Below the pieces are notes generated by a model. The model ran no database searches. It worked only from the letters and a program-made list of their open reading frames with translations, and was not told where the DNA came from. A stretch of 7,652 nt of DNA from Adhaeribacter sp. (lineage in GTDB: Bacteria; Bacteroidota; Bacteroidia; Cytophagales; Hymenobacteraceae): assembly GCA_028288395.1 (NCBI GenBank), contig JAQBNV010000595.1, positions 1 to 7,652 on the forward strand, given 5' to 3'. This document shows positions 1 through 6,263 of the stretch, one piece after another. The position numbers were made by a program, and so were the translations under genes. The stretch's first letter is position 1. Every line of letters begins with the position of its first letter.

Positions 1-93
1 AGGCTTGATAAAGACGATGAAAAAACAACAGAAAGTGCCGAAAGCTGGGTCTTATGGCACAACTGCCAGTTTATCCTTAACCGTTTAGCATGA
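1..93 (+). CDS. Possible C-terminal end of an unidentified rightward gene (partial)
   Basis: Reading frame 1 is open from the window edge to a TGA at 91-93 and encodes 30 residues, beginning RLDKDDEKTTESAESW and ending WHNCQFILNRLA. The mix of charged residues followed by a Trp/His/Cys-containing amphipathic stretch, and the codon choice, look protein-like. I recognise no family. Frame 2 (to a TAG near 88) and one minus-strand frame are also open over this short stretch, so the coding assignment is weak. If real, the gene would be convergent with the 329-928 gene, with about 235 bp of spacer between them. Its start lies outside the window. Confidence 0.3.
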   Translation, partial: RLDKDDEKTTESAESWVLWHNCQFILNRLA

Positions 94-123
94 TTATCAA
101 TTACTTAAAATTTAAACATGCTC

Positions 124-174
124 TAAACACAACTCTTATATTTACCCACCCAATATGGCAGGATAAACACAACT
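124..174. repeat. 11-bp direct repeat pair
   Basis: TAAACACAACT occurs at 124-134 and again at 164-174, a spacing of exactly 40 bp. Both copies are followed by a pyrimidine-rich CTT or TTT. The surrounding spacer is AT-rich, so chance similarity is possible. The function is unknown. Confidence 0.35.
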
Positions 175-289
175 TTCTAATCAGGAAAGACAATATTTTA
201 ATGCATTTAAACCAAAATCTACTTTACCGGCTTTAATTCGCTTTCCGATAGCAGGCCTACATTCCGGTCTCCGTGGGCGAGATTCAATA

Positions 290-303
290 AAGGAATATTC
301 CTT
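290..303. repeat. 14-bp perfect palindrome
   Basis: AAGGAATATTCCTT equals its own reverse complement. It starts about 25 nt downstream of the stop codon of the leftward CxxC protein gene. It could be a protein-binding site or a weak terminator stem (5 bp, loop ATAT, then TTATT on the minus strand). Nothing else supports either role. Confidence 0.4.
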
Positions 304-328
304 GTTTACTGCCCATATTACTCTAGGA

Positions 329-928
329 TTACAGCAAAAGCAGGTTCTTCTCTTTTATTAAAGCTTTCAGTTCGGGCGGCAGGCCGAAATGTTCGTCTAT
401 AAAATCGTCCAGTACTTCTTTTGTTTGGGCCGATAAAAGTTCAGACAGTTCGTCGGCCGCCCGGCCGCTGATCATATAGGGTGCGAGACCCACTACCATG
501 TTGGGTCCATCGCACTGGGCAATGAGTTGGTATTCGGCGGCCTCTTCGATGGGGGTATTATTTAGCAGGCAGGTAGCCACCCATTCTTTCGGTTCCGGTT
601 TACCGGGGCGCTGTAATAATTCCTGCCGCCCGGCCAGGTTGGCGTGCTCCCGGAAATAACTTTCTATCCGGGCCAGCGAATCGGTAGATAGGCTTTGGCG
701 CATCTTTTCGGAACAAGGCAAACACATGGCATATTCGAAAGCCACATCGGTTATACCAGCTTCGGGGTACCGGATAATGGCTTTCTCAATCATATACTGG
801 GTGCCGGGCAGGAGCAAATAAGTTTGGCAGATGACACAGGTATCAAAAGGCTGGCCGGTGGCATAGGAGTAAAATTGCGGCGGCAAGGGAATATTATTAG
901 GCATCTGGTTATTATCGGCGGTATCCAT
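329..928 (-). CDS. Conserved-type hypothetical protein with two CxxC motifs
   Basis: A 199-residue soluble protein with no signal peptide or membrane segment. I recognise no named family, although the general pattern resembles uncharacterised Bacteroidota proteins. The first 25 residues are polar and Pro/Asn-rich. Two cysteine pairs, C31-V-I-C34 in FDTCVICQ and C69-L-P-C72 in YAMCLPCSEKMRQ, are spaced as expected for a four-Cys zinc site of the zinc-ribbon or treble-clef type; further cysteines sit at 120 and 139. The middle (about 75-110) is predicted helical and charged. The C-terminal third carries the acidic segment EVLDDFIDEHFGLPPELKALIKEK. The ATG at 928 lies 27 bp downstream of the oxidoreductase stop codon on the same strand, so the two genes are probably co-transcribed. 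No Shine-Dalgarno sequence is seen. Metal binding is inferred from the motif only. Confidence 0.85.
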   Translation of the reverse strand: MDTADNNQMPNNIPLPPQFYSYATGQPFDTCVICQTYLLLPGTQYMIEKAIIRYPEAGITDVAFEYAMCLPCSEKMRQSLSTDSLARIESYFREHANLAGRQELLQRPGKPEPKEWVATCLLNNTPIEEAAEYQLIAQCDGPNMVVGLAPYMISGRAADELSELLSAQTKEVLDDFIDEHFGLPPELKALIKEKNLLLL

Positions 929-955
929 AAGGCTATAGGTTTTAAGGATACTTTT

Positions 956-1951
956 TTATACGATTTCCATCGGGGTGTGGCGGCCCACAATTTTATCCAT
1001 TACCAGGGCGGTGCGGGCGGCCGACACTCCGGTACTGGGGCAGGTGCCGTGGCCCAGCAATTCCGCTACCATCTCCTGAATAAATGGCTGCTGTACGTGC
1101 TCGGGGTAAGGTAGTTGCATTTCCTGTTTTCCGGCGGCATTTTCCAGGGTAATAATATCAGAATCGAAAGTAGAAAAAATAATCCGGCCAGTGCTGCCAA
1201 TTATTTCGGTACTATCGGTGCGGGCATTTTCGGCTACAGTAAAACACCAGAGGCCACTCCCCTGCACACCCGAAGCAAAAGCAAAATTGGCCGCTACAAT
1301 ATCTTCGGCGGGGTATAAACCAGCCTGGTTCGCTTTCAGACCCTGTACCTCCGTAATGGGTCCGAAAATATAATCGAGTAAATCTAATTGGTGCGAAGCC
1401 AAATCAAAAAAGAGGCCGCCGCCGGATATTTCGGGCTGCACGCGCCACGGCAAATCGTTAGGATCCAAATCGGGTTTGGGCGGATGGTACAGCCGGATAT
1501 TTACCAACCGCACCTCGCCGACGGCACCGGAAGTTACCAATTCTTTCACCTTTCGGAAAATGGGCTGACTGCGCCGATAATATGCTACGTAAAGCGGTAC
1601 CCTGGCCTGCGCACAAGCTTCTATCATTTGCCGGCATTGGTTATTATCCAGGGCCATGGGCTTTTCTACATAAACCGGTTTGCCGGCGGCCGCCACTTTT
1701 AAGGTATATTCCAGGTGCGAACCGGGCGGTGTAGCGATATAAACCGCATCTACTTCCGGGTCGTTGATTAAATCATCGGCGTTGGCATACCAGCGGGGCA
1801 CGTGGTGCCGGCGGGCATAATCGGCAGCCTTGGCGGCATCGCGCCGCATTACGGCCACTAATTTAGATTGCGGCACCTTCGAAAAAGCCGGTCCGCTTTT
1901 CTTTTCCGTTACGTCGCCGCACCCGATAATTCCCCAGCGAATTTCCTGCAT
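956..1951 (-). CDS. Gfo/Idh/MocA-family NAD(P)-dependent oxidoreductase
   Basis: A 331-residue cytoplasmic enzyme of usual family length. The N-terminal Rossmann fold (about 1-120) opens with WGIIGCGDVTEKKSGPAF, which carries the GxGx dinucleotide-binding turn at residues 7-13. The family EKP signature follows at 96-98, and its Lys97 is the usual catalytic lysine. The C-terminal alpha/beta domain contains YYRR (124-127) and GGGLFFDLASHQLD (177-190), in which His187 matches the conserved catalytic histidine and Asp183 the conserved acidic residue. Family members oxidise or reduce sugars, inositols and related polyols using NAD(P). Substrate cannot be assigned: glucose-fructose, 1,5-anhydrofructose and inositol enzymes share these motifs. 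The ATG at 1951 places the first strand directly at the N-terminus, so it is the natural start. The CxxC protein follows 27 bp downstream. Calling the family is safe; a named gene is not. Confidence 0.95.
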   Translation of the reverse strand: MQEIRWGIIGCGDVTEKKSGPAFSKVPQSKLVAVMRRDAAKAADYARRHHVPRWYANADDLINDPEVDAVYIATPPGSHLEYTLKVAAAGKPVYVEKPMALDNNQCRQMIEACAQARVPLYVAYYRRSQPIFRKVKELVTSGAVGEVRLVNIRLYHPPKPDLDPNDLPWRVQPEISGGGLFFDLASHQLDLLDYIFGPITEVQGLKANQAGLYPAEDIVAANFAFASGVQGSGLWCFTVAENARTDSTEIIGSTGRIIFSTFDSDIITLENAAGKQEMQLPYPEHVQQPFIQEMVAELLGHGTCPSTGVSAARTALVMDKIVGRHTPMEIV

Positions 1952-2232
1952 AAAGCTATAAATTTAAAATATTGGGGTAATATCCAAAACCTTTACTTAA
2001 ACCCCAAACTGCAATCCCCTAAACCAATATTTTTTAACTTAACGGCCATCGGCCTGCAACCGCTGTATTTAGCTGACTGATCAGAAAAAAAGCCGCAAGG
2101 CACACCCCACATCTTTATTATCCAGCAAAGAATAAATCACCCTAAACCAAGTCAATAATGTAATTACTAATAAATTACCTCTAAATACTTAAAACTTACT
2201 ACGTATAACTTATTACTTAAAACCTACAAAAC
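1952..2232. other. 281-bp intergenic spacer between two leftward genes
   Basis: No supported gene lies here. An inverted repeat is present: AAAATATTGG (1966-1975) against CCAATATTTT (2024-2033), 48 nt apart; within it, TTGGGGT (1972-1978) could alternatively pair with ACCCCAA (2001-2007). A 10-bp direct repeat, TACTTAAAAC, occurs at 2186-2195 and 2214-2223. No convincing rho-independent terminator for the upstream 107-residue protein gene is visible. The left end should contain the oxidoreductase promoter. Confidence 0.55.
1959..1988 (-). promoter_or_regulatory. Candidate promoter for the oxidoreductase gene
   Basis: On the minus strand a TTTG (1988-1985) is followed after 18 nt by TAAATTTA (1966-1959). 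This matches the Bacteroidota -33/-7 pattern TTTG-N19-TAnnTTTG at all but the last base. The -7 box ends only 7 nt before the ATG at 1951, which would give an almost leaderless transcript. The region is AT-rich, so a chance match is quite possible. Confidence 0.3.
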
Positions 2233-2556
2233 TCAGCGGTGGTAAAGGGTGGCAATTACGTTTTTCTGGTTAACAGCAGCAACTGCATTACGGGTGACCT
2301 GCCGTAGTGCCAGGTTCAGGCGCTTAACGTACCGAGGCCGGGAAATATCCAAATACTTACCAGTTAGCCGTTCTTCGTACAGCAACTCGTTATTTTGGTT
2401 GTAAAAGCGTACCAAGGTGTAGTCGCGCTGTTTCAGGTTGGTTTCTACTACCCAGTAATTCTGGCCAGGCAGCATGGTTTGGGCAAAGCTGCCGGACAAA
2501 GTGCTGCACCCCAGTAACAGGACCAGCAGTAGTATTTTTAAGATGTTCTCTTTCAT
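2233..2556 (-). CDS. Small exported protein, probable lipoprotein, unknown function
   Basis: A 107-residue protein with a clear N-terminal export signal: MKENILK followed by a Leu-rich hydrophobic core (residues 8-15). LLGC at 14-17 is an acceptable lipobox, making Cys17 the likely lipidated residue. An alternative is signal peptidase I cleavage after SFAQ (residues 23-26), giving a soluble periplasmic protein. The mature part is about 80-90 residues, basic, and predicted mainly beta in the first half (NYWVVETN, YTLVRFYN, ELLYEERL). It contains LDISRPRYVKRLN near 69-81 and ends in a helical, Arg/Asn-rich segment. No named domain is recognised. It stands alone between spacers and is transcribed divergently from the two-component operon, so it may be a target of that system; this is inference from position only. 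Confidence 0.8.
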   Translation of the reverse strand: MKENILKILLLVLLLGCSTLSGSFAQTMLPGQNYWVVETNLKQRDYTLVRFYNQNNELLYEERLTGKYLDISRPRYVKRLNLALRQVTRNAVAAVNQKNVIATLYHR

Positions 2557-2672
2557 AGCGTTAGTATTAGTAGATTAGTACTTATTTCTAAATATAAACT
2601 ACTGAAAAACACTTTACCCAGGTATTCGACGGCAGGCGGTCGGCGCTGGTTAATCAACCTGTGCCAGGCTAT

Positions 2673-2693
2673 AAAGTAGGTTTAAACTACTTT
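2673..2693. repeat. Inverted repeat, candidate operator
   Basis: AAAGTAG (2673-2679) and CTACTTT (2687-2693) are perfect inverted arms around a 7-nt spacer, and the centre contains the palindrome GTTTAAAC (2680-2687). The element lies just upstream of the best -33 box of the kinase promoter (2715-2718), a usual position for an activator or repressor site. Its right arm overlaps one copy of the TAAACTACT repeat. No T-run follows it, so it is not a terminator. Binding of the downstream LytTR regulator is a guess. Confidence 0.4.
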
Positions 2694-2714
2694 TCTTACT
2701 GTTCGAAGTTAAAA

Positions 2715-2744
2715 TTTGGTCGCTGGTCTATTTTTATAAATTTT
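2715..2744 (+). promoter_or_regulatory. Candidate promoter of the two-component operon
   Basis: TTTG at 2715-2718 is followed after 18 nt by TAAATTTT (2737-2744), a near match to the Bacteroidota -33/-7 pattern. A second, perfect -7 box TATTTTTG lies at 2762-2769, but its nearest TTG (2746-2748) is only 13 nt away; it sits inside an imperfect palindrome (2754-2771). Either could serve the kinase gene, whose ATG is at 2809. An AAAGG at 2796-2800, 8 nt before the ATG, resembles a weak ribosome-binding site. Confidence 0.4.
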
Positions 2745-2808
2745 ATTGCATTATACAAATATATTTTTGTAAATTACGTTTATCGCCCGACTATTAAAGG
2801 TACGCTCC

Positions 2809-4002
2809 ATGTCGACTACTACCCGGTATAATCTTATATTTTCGAACGAGCGCCGGTATCGCCTGAGCCGGCATGTTTTATTCTGGTCAGCCTGCGTAAT
2901 TTTCTTTACCCTGATTTACGGCAGCCGGCCAGGCCCCACCACCGAAAATGGCACCTACACCATTGTTAATAACTATCTTGTATCGTTTGCCGAAGCCATT
3001 TTCTTTTTGCCGGCGCACATGCTGCTGAGTTATATAATCATGTACGGCTTAATTCCGCACTTTTTATTTAAAGAAAAATACGCCGATTTCCTGTTGCTGT
3101 TGATTGCTTCTCTGCTGCTGGAAGCACTAGCTTCTAATATATTAACAGTTTTGGTGATTGTGCCATTTCGCGAATACCTGGGCTGGCCGGTGCCCAGCAG
3201 CCAGTTTTATTACGCCATGCTGGCGGGTTTAAGAGGCGGCTCTACGGTAGCAGGGTTTGCCGGTTTCATTAAACTAAGCAAATGCTGGTACCAGAAAAAT
3301 GAACGGGCCCAGGAACTGGAACGCGAAAAACTAAAAGCCGAACTGCAACTGCTCAAGGCCCAGATACACCCGCACTTTTTATTTAACACGCTTAATAATT
3401 TATACTCGCTTGCCCTTACCCAATCGGGGCAGGCTCCTGAAGTGGTACTTAAACTGGCCGGCTTGCTGCGCTACATGCTTTATGAGTGCAATGTAACCCA
3501 GGTACCCCTGGTAAAAGAAATTAAACTCATCCAGGATTATATTCAGTTAGAAGAACTGCGGTACGGCGATCGGCTGGATTTATCGGTAAATATTACCGGC
3601 TGCCTGGAAGGTAAAATTATTGCACCGCTGATGTTATTGCCTTTTCTGGAAAACAGTTTTAAGCACGGGGCCAGCGAAGAACTGGACCAGGCCTGGATTA
3701 GCCTGGACTTAACCATCCAGGGAAATAAACTTAAATTTAAATTAATAAACGCGGTGCCTCCTTCCCCCCTGTTTATCAGTCCGCCCGAAATGGCTGCGCA
3801 TGGCATTGGCCTGGAGAATGTAAAAAAACGCCTCGAATTAATTTACCCGGGCCGTTACGAATTAAAAACAATGCTGGAAGACGAAACCTACCTGGTTTCG
3901 TTGACCCTGGAACTGGATAACCTGGCCGGGCCAACCGACAACCCAGCTCCTATTTTTAAAAATCTAACCCAATTAGAAACCGCTACCGAAATAACCGCTT
4001 AA
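2809..4002 (+). CDS. LytS/YehU-type membrane sensor histidine kinase
   Basis: A 397-residue sensor kinase of the His_kinase (LytS) family, acting in the inner membrane and phosphorylating the response regulator encoded next to it. The N-terminal half has about four hydrophobic segments (near 22-38, 56-86, 92-120 and 133-157), with no large extracytoplasmic domain. A charged coiled-coil-like linker (162-184, QKNERAQELEREKLKAELQL) leads to the H-box QIHPHFLFNTLNN (185-197); by family comparison His189 is the likely phosphoacceptor. The N-box is LLPFLENSFKHG (276-287), with Asn282 binding ATP, and the G-box is GIGLENVKKRLELIYPG (332-348). All catalytic elements are present, so it should be active. 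About 30 residues after the kinase core form a polar tail of unknown role. The start ATG has an AAAGG 8 nt upstream. The ligand is unknown. Confidence 0.95.
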   Translation: MSTTTRYNLIFSNERRYRLSRHVLFWSACVIFFTLIYGSRPGPTTENGTYTIVNNYLVSFAEAIFFLPAHMLLSYIIMYGLIPHFLFKEKYADFLLLLIASLLLEALASNILTVLVIVPFREYLGWPVPSSQFYYAMLAGLRGGSTVAGFAGFIKLSKCWYQKNERAQELEREKLKAELQLLKAQIHPHFLFNTLNNLYSLALTQSGQAPEVVLKLAGLLRYMLYECNVTQVPLVKEIKLIQDYIQLEELRYGDRLDLSVNITGCLEGKIIAPLMLLPFLENSFKHGASEELDQAWISLDLTIQGNKLKFKLINAVPPSPLFISPPEMAAHGIGLENVKKRLELIYPGRYELKTMLEDETYLVSLTLELDNLAGPTDNPAPIFKNLTQLETATEITA

Positions 4003-4008
4003 ACTACT

Positions 4009-4746
4009 ATGAAAATCCGTTGCCTCCTCGTTGACGATGAACCGCCAGCCCTGACCGTATTGCGTTCGCATATTGCCGCGGTACCCATGCTGGAAGTAAC
4101 CGCTCAATGCCATAACGCCATGCAGGCTTTTGAAATATTACAGCAACAGCCCATCGACTTGATGTTTCTGGATATCAGGATGCCCCAAATGCTGGGTACT
4201 GATTTTGTAAGGTCGCTTCGAAATCCGCCCAAAATAATATTTACTACCACTTACCGCGAATACGCGCTCGATGGTTTTGAACTGGATGTAGTAGATTATT
4301 TGCTTAAACCTATTTCGCTGGAGCGGTTTATGCGGGCCGTTCAGAAAGTGTGCCGCCCCGAAAATCTACCGCTTACCCCAGTACCACCGCACCAAAGCAC
4401 CCATACCACCTCCGACCGTTTTTTATATTTCCGGGTAGATCGCAAAATGGTAAAAGTGATGGTAGACGATATTCAGTACATCGAAAGCCTGAAGGATTAT
4501 GTGCGCATTGTTACAAACGGTAAGCAGATTATCTCGAAACAGACCATTACTTCTTTAGAAGAGATGCTGCCCGAAGATTATTTCCTGCGGATTCACCGGT
4601 CGTTTATTGTGGCCTTAGATAAGATAGATTCGTACTCGCCCACCCACGTAGATATTGCCGGCAAAGAGATTCCCATCGGTCGGCATTTCAAACACGAAGT
4701 GGAACGCATTCTGAGTACCGGTGGAGTAAAAATAATAGCCGGCTAA
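4009..4746 (+). CDS. LytTR-family response regulator
   Basis: A 245-residue cytoplasmic transcription factor, partner of the adjacent kinase. The receiver domain (1 to about 118) shows the acidic pair Asp9-Asp10 in LLVDDEPPA, the phosphoacceptor Asp55 in LMFLDIRMP, the switch threonines in IIFTTTY (79-81) and the conserved Lys100 in DYLLKPI. After a Pro/Thr/His-rich linker (about 119-136) comes a LytTR DNA-binding domain (about 137-236), with FRVDRKMVKVMVDDIQYIES, KDYVRI, RIHRSFIVALDKI and the terminal IPIGRHFKHEV. This architecture matches the AlgR/AgrA/LytR group, which bind direct-repeat sites of about 9-10 bp. The ATG follows the kinase stop by six bases, so the two are co-transcribed and probably translationally coupled; no Shine-Dalgarno sequence is seen. 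Targets are not identifiable, but the repeats upstream of the kinase gene suggest autoregulation. Confidence 0.96.
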   Translation: MKIRCLLVDDEPPALTVLRSHIAAVPMLEVTAQCHNAMQAFEILQQQPIDLMFLDIRMPQMLGTDFVRSLRNPPKIIFTTTYREYALDGFELDVVDYLLKPISLERFMRAVQKVCRPENLPLTPVPPHQSTHTTSDRFLYFRVDRKMVKVMVDDIQYIESLKDYVRIVTNGKQIISKQTITSLEEMLPEDYFLRIHRSFIVALDKIDSYSPTHVDIAGKEIPIGRHFKHEVERILSTGGVKIIAG

Positions 4747-4771
4747 TCGGTCTGAAAATTCCGGTCAGGCC

Positions 4772-4818
4772 TAAAACAAGCAGCCCGGTTCCTTTACGAA
4801 ACCGGGCTGCTTGTTTTA
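4772..4818. terminator. Bidirectional rho-independent terminator
   Basis: A perfect 19-bp stem (4772-4790 paired with 4800-4818) closes a 9-nt loop, CCTTTACGA. The stem has a GC-rich core (CAGCCCGG) and A/T-rich outer ends, so each strand gives a T-rich tail (TTGTTTT). It lies 25 bp after the regulator stop codon and 17 bp after the stop of the convergent transporter gene, so it can end transcripts from both sides. Confidence 0.92.
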
Positions 4819-4835
4819 AAAGAGAAGCGCTCTAG

Positions 4836-6137
4836 TTAAACGGCTTTGCTGCGCATTTTATGTCCGACCGTACCGTAGTAAAGGATAAAGAGGTAGCAAG
4901 GCACCATAATCCAGTACGCCTGCTGCGGATTGAGGCTATCGGCCAGAAAACCGTAGATAAGCGGAATCACCGCGCCCCCCGCAATGGCCATAATCAGAAA
5001 AGAAGAACCTATCTTGGTAAAACGCCCCAAGTCGGCAATCGCCAGCGGCCAGATAGCCGGAAAAACCAGGGAGTTGGCCAGCCCCAGCAAAGAAATAAAC
5101 AGCACCGAGGTATACCCCTCGGTAAAGATGGCCCCAACGGTAAACAACACCCCCAGCACCGCCGATACCTGCAAAGCTTTTTCCTGGGAAATGAACCGCG
5201 GAATGGTCACAATGCCGATAAAGTACCCCACAATCATGGCGATTAACGTGCAGGTGGTAAAGAACTTGGCCGTGGCTAAGGCAATGCCCTGCGAAGCCCC
5301 GTAGCTGATGATGGTGTCGCCCGCCATTACTTCTACCCCCACGTATAAGAACATGGCCAGCGTACCCATCAGCAGGTGGGGAAACTGCAGAATGCTTTTC
5401 TTATTCGTATTCGCCGCGGCTACTACGGCATCTTCCTGGTCGGTGTCTATCTCGGGCAAAGTAGAGAAATACACCACCACGGCCAGCACCGCCAGCACCG
5501 CAATCATGATAATATAAGGGGTAATCACCCGGGCGGCCAGCAAATCCAGTTCCGCCACTTTCTGGGCCAGGTCCATACTGCCCAACCGCTGCACCAAGGC
5601 ATCGGCATCTTTCAAGGCAACGGCGCCCAGCATAATGGGGGCCAGCGCGCCGGCCACTTTGTTGCAGATACCCATCACACTGATGCGTTTGGCGGCACTT
5701 TCGCGGGGTCCCAGAATGGTAATGTAGGGGTTCGCCGCCGTTTGCAGTACGGCCAAACCGGTGCCCTGAATAAAGAGCCCGAGTAAAAACAAGCCGTAAG
5801 TACGGGTCATGGCGGCCGGAATAAACACCAGCGCCCCGACGGCCATCACCAGCAAGCCCACCGACATGCCTCTTTTAAAACCGGTGGCTTTCAGCACCCA
5901 GGCTGAAGGAATGGCCATCACCAGGTAAGCAATGTAAAAAGCAAAGGCCACCAGGTAAGACTCGAAGTTGTTTAACTCGCAGGCGATTTTCAGGTAGGGA
6001 ATCAGGACCGAGTTGAGCCAGGTGACAAAACCAAAAACGAAAAACAGCGCCCCGATAATGATGATGGGCTTATTTGAACTACTACAGGCCGGCCCTACTG
6101 CGGGGGCTGCAGATTTTGAAGCAGAAACATTTGTCAT
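4836..6137 (-). CDS. FucP/GluP-type sugar:H+ symporter (MFS)
   Basis: A 433-residue inner-membrane transporter with about 12 transmembrane helices, of usual length for the FHS (fucose-galactose-glucose:H+ symporter) family. A polar Ser/Ala-rich N-terminus of about 22 residues precedes helix 1 (IIIIGALFFVFGFVTWLNSVLIPYL). Family signatures include LFIQGTGLAVLQTAANPYITILGP (about 121-144), the central cytoplasmic loop with DTDQEDA, and the C-terminal AIWPLAIADLGRFTKIGSSFLIMAIAGGAVIPLIYG. In E. coli FucP the substrate/proton residues are Asp46 and Glu135; here the aligned positions read Ser43 (LNSVLIP) and Gln132 (LQTAANP), as I align them by eye. The Gln is typical of GluP-like glucose/galactose members, so L-fucose is not a safe substrate call. 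The gene is monocistronic in appearance, with its own promoter at 6264-6294 and the shared terminator just downstream. Family certain, sugar unknown. Confidence 0.93.
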   Translation of the reverse strand: MTNVSASKSAAPAVGPACSSSNKPIIIIGALFFVFGFVTWLNSVLIPYLKIACELNNFESYLVAFAFYIAYLVMAIPSAWVLKATGFKRGMSVGLLVMAVGALVFIPAAMTRTYGLFLLGLFIQGTGLAVLQTAANPYITILGPRESAAKRISVMGICNKVAGALAPIMLGAVALKDADALVQRLGSMDLAQKVAELDLLAARVITPYIIMIAVLAVLAVVVYFSTLPEIDTDQEDAVVAAANTNKKSILQFPHLLMGTLAMFLYVGVEVMAGDTIISYGASQGIALATAKFFTTCTLIAMIVGYFIGIVTIPRFISQEKALQVSAVLGVLFTVGAIFTEGYTSVLFISLLGLANSLVFPAIWPLAIADLGRFTKIGSSFLIMAIAGGAVIPLIYGFLADSLNPQQAYWIMVPCYLFILYYGTVGHKMRSKAV

Positions 6138-6263
6138 GTGTGAGGTGTAGGTGTTTTAAACGATACAGGAAAGTTTTTAATATTTAGGCAAGGGTGTAAT
6201 TTCTGTTAACCCAGTGCAGCAATGCCTTTTTTTAGCTATCTAAACCAAAACAACATGCCTTGC

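Larger units (their letters stand above)
94..328. other. AT-rich intergenic spacer
   Basis: No credible reading frame with a start is visible in either strand. The stretch holds an 11-bp direct repeat (TAAACACAACT at 124-134 and 164-174, 40 bp apart) and a 14-bp perfect palindrome (AAGGAATATTCCTT at 290-303). It lies downstream of the leftward 329-928 gene, so transcription of that gene should end here. The palindrome could form a short 5-bp stem with a 4-nt loop followed on the minus strand by TTATT, which would be a weak terminator at best. Confidence 0.6.
2557..2808. promoter_or_regulatory. Divergent intergenic regulatory region
   Basis: These 252 bp separate the leftward lipoprotein gene from the rightward kinase gene and must hold the start signals of both. 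The region contains two copies of TAAACTACT (2595-2603 and 2683-2691), a 7-bp-arm inverted repeat at 2673-2693, an imperfect 18-bp palindrome at 2754-2771 and two promoter-like sequences facing the kinase. For the lipoprotein direction only a weak -7-like TATATTTA (minus strand, 2596-2589) is seen, without a matching -33 box. The GC-rich block at about 2616-2665 shows no gene. Confidence 0.6.

Noticed and set aside
790..990. Leftward 66-codon frame bridging the oxidoreductase end and the CxxC protein start
   Set aside because: It overlaps both real genes in another frame, and its translation looks random.
695..1114. Rightward open frame of 139 codons across the CxxC protein and oxidoreductase genes
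   Set aside because: It lies antisense to two well-supported genes, has a low-complexity Gly/His/Ala-rich translation and no family resemblance.
1388..1702. Rightward 104-codon frame inside the oxidoreductase gene
   Set aside because: Antisense to the conserved catalytic region of the oxidoreductase; a shadow frame.
1966..2033. AAAATATTGG/CCAATATTTT inverted repeat as a structured RNA or IS remnant
   Set aside because: The arms are short and AT-rich with 48 nt between them, there is no target duplication or coding remnant, and chance is sufficient.
1868..2080. Rightward 70-codon frame extending from the oxidoreductase start into the spacer
   Set aside because: Half is antisense to a real gene and the rest is AT-rich spacer with no start signal or recognisable domain.
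4772..4818. Long perfect hairpin as a mobile-element end or CRISPR-like repeat
   Set aside because: It is single copy, lies between two convergent stop codons and has T-rich flanks on both strands; a bidirectional terminator explains it fully.
4860..5786. Several rightward open frames antisense to the FucP-like transporter
   Set aside because: Their Gly/His/Arg/Gln-rich or Thr/Ser/Ala-rich translations are the usual reverse-strand shadows of a GC-rich membrane protein gene.
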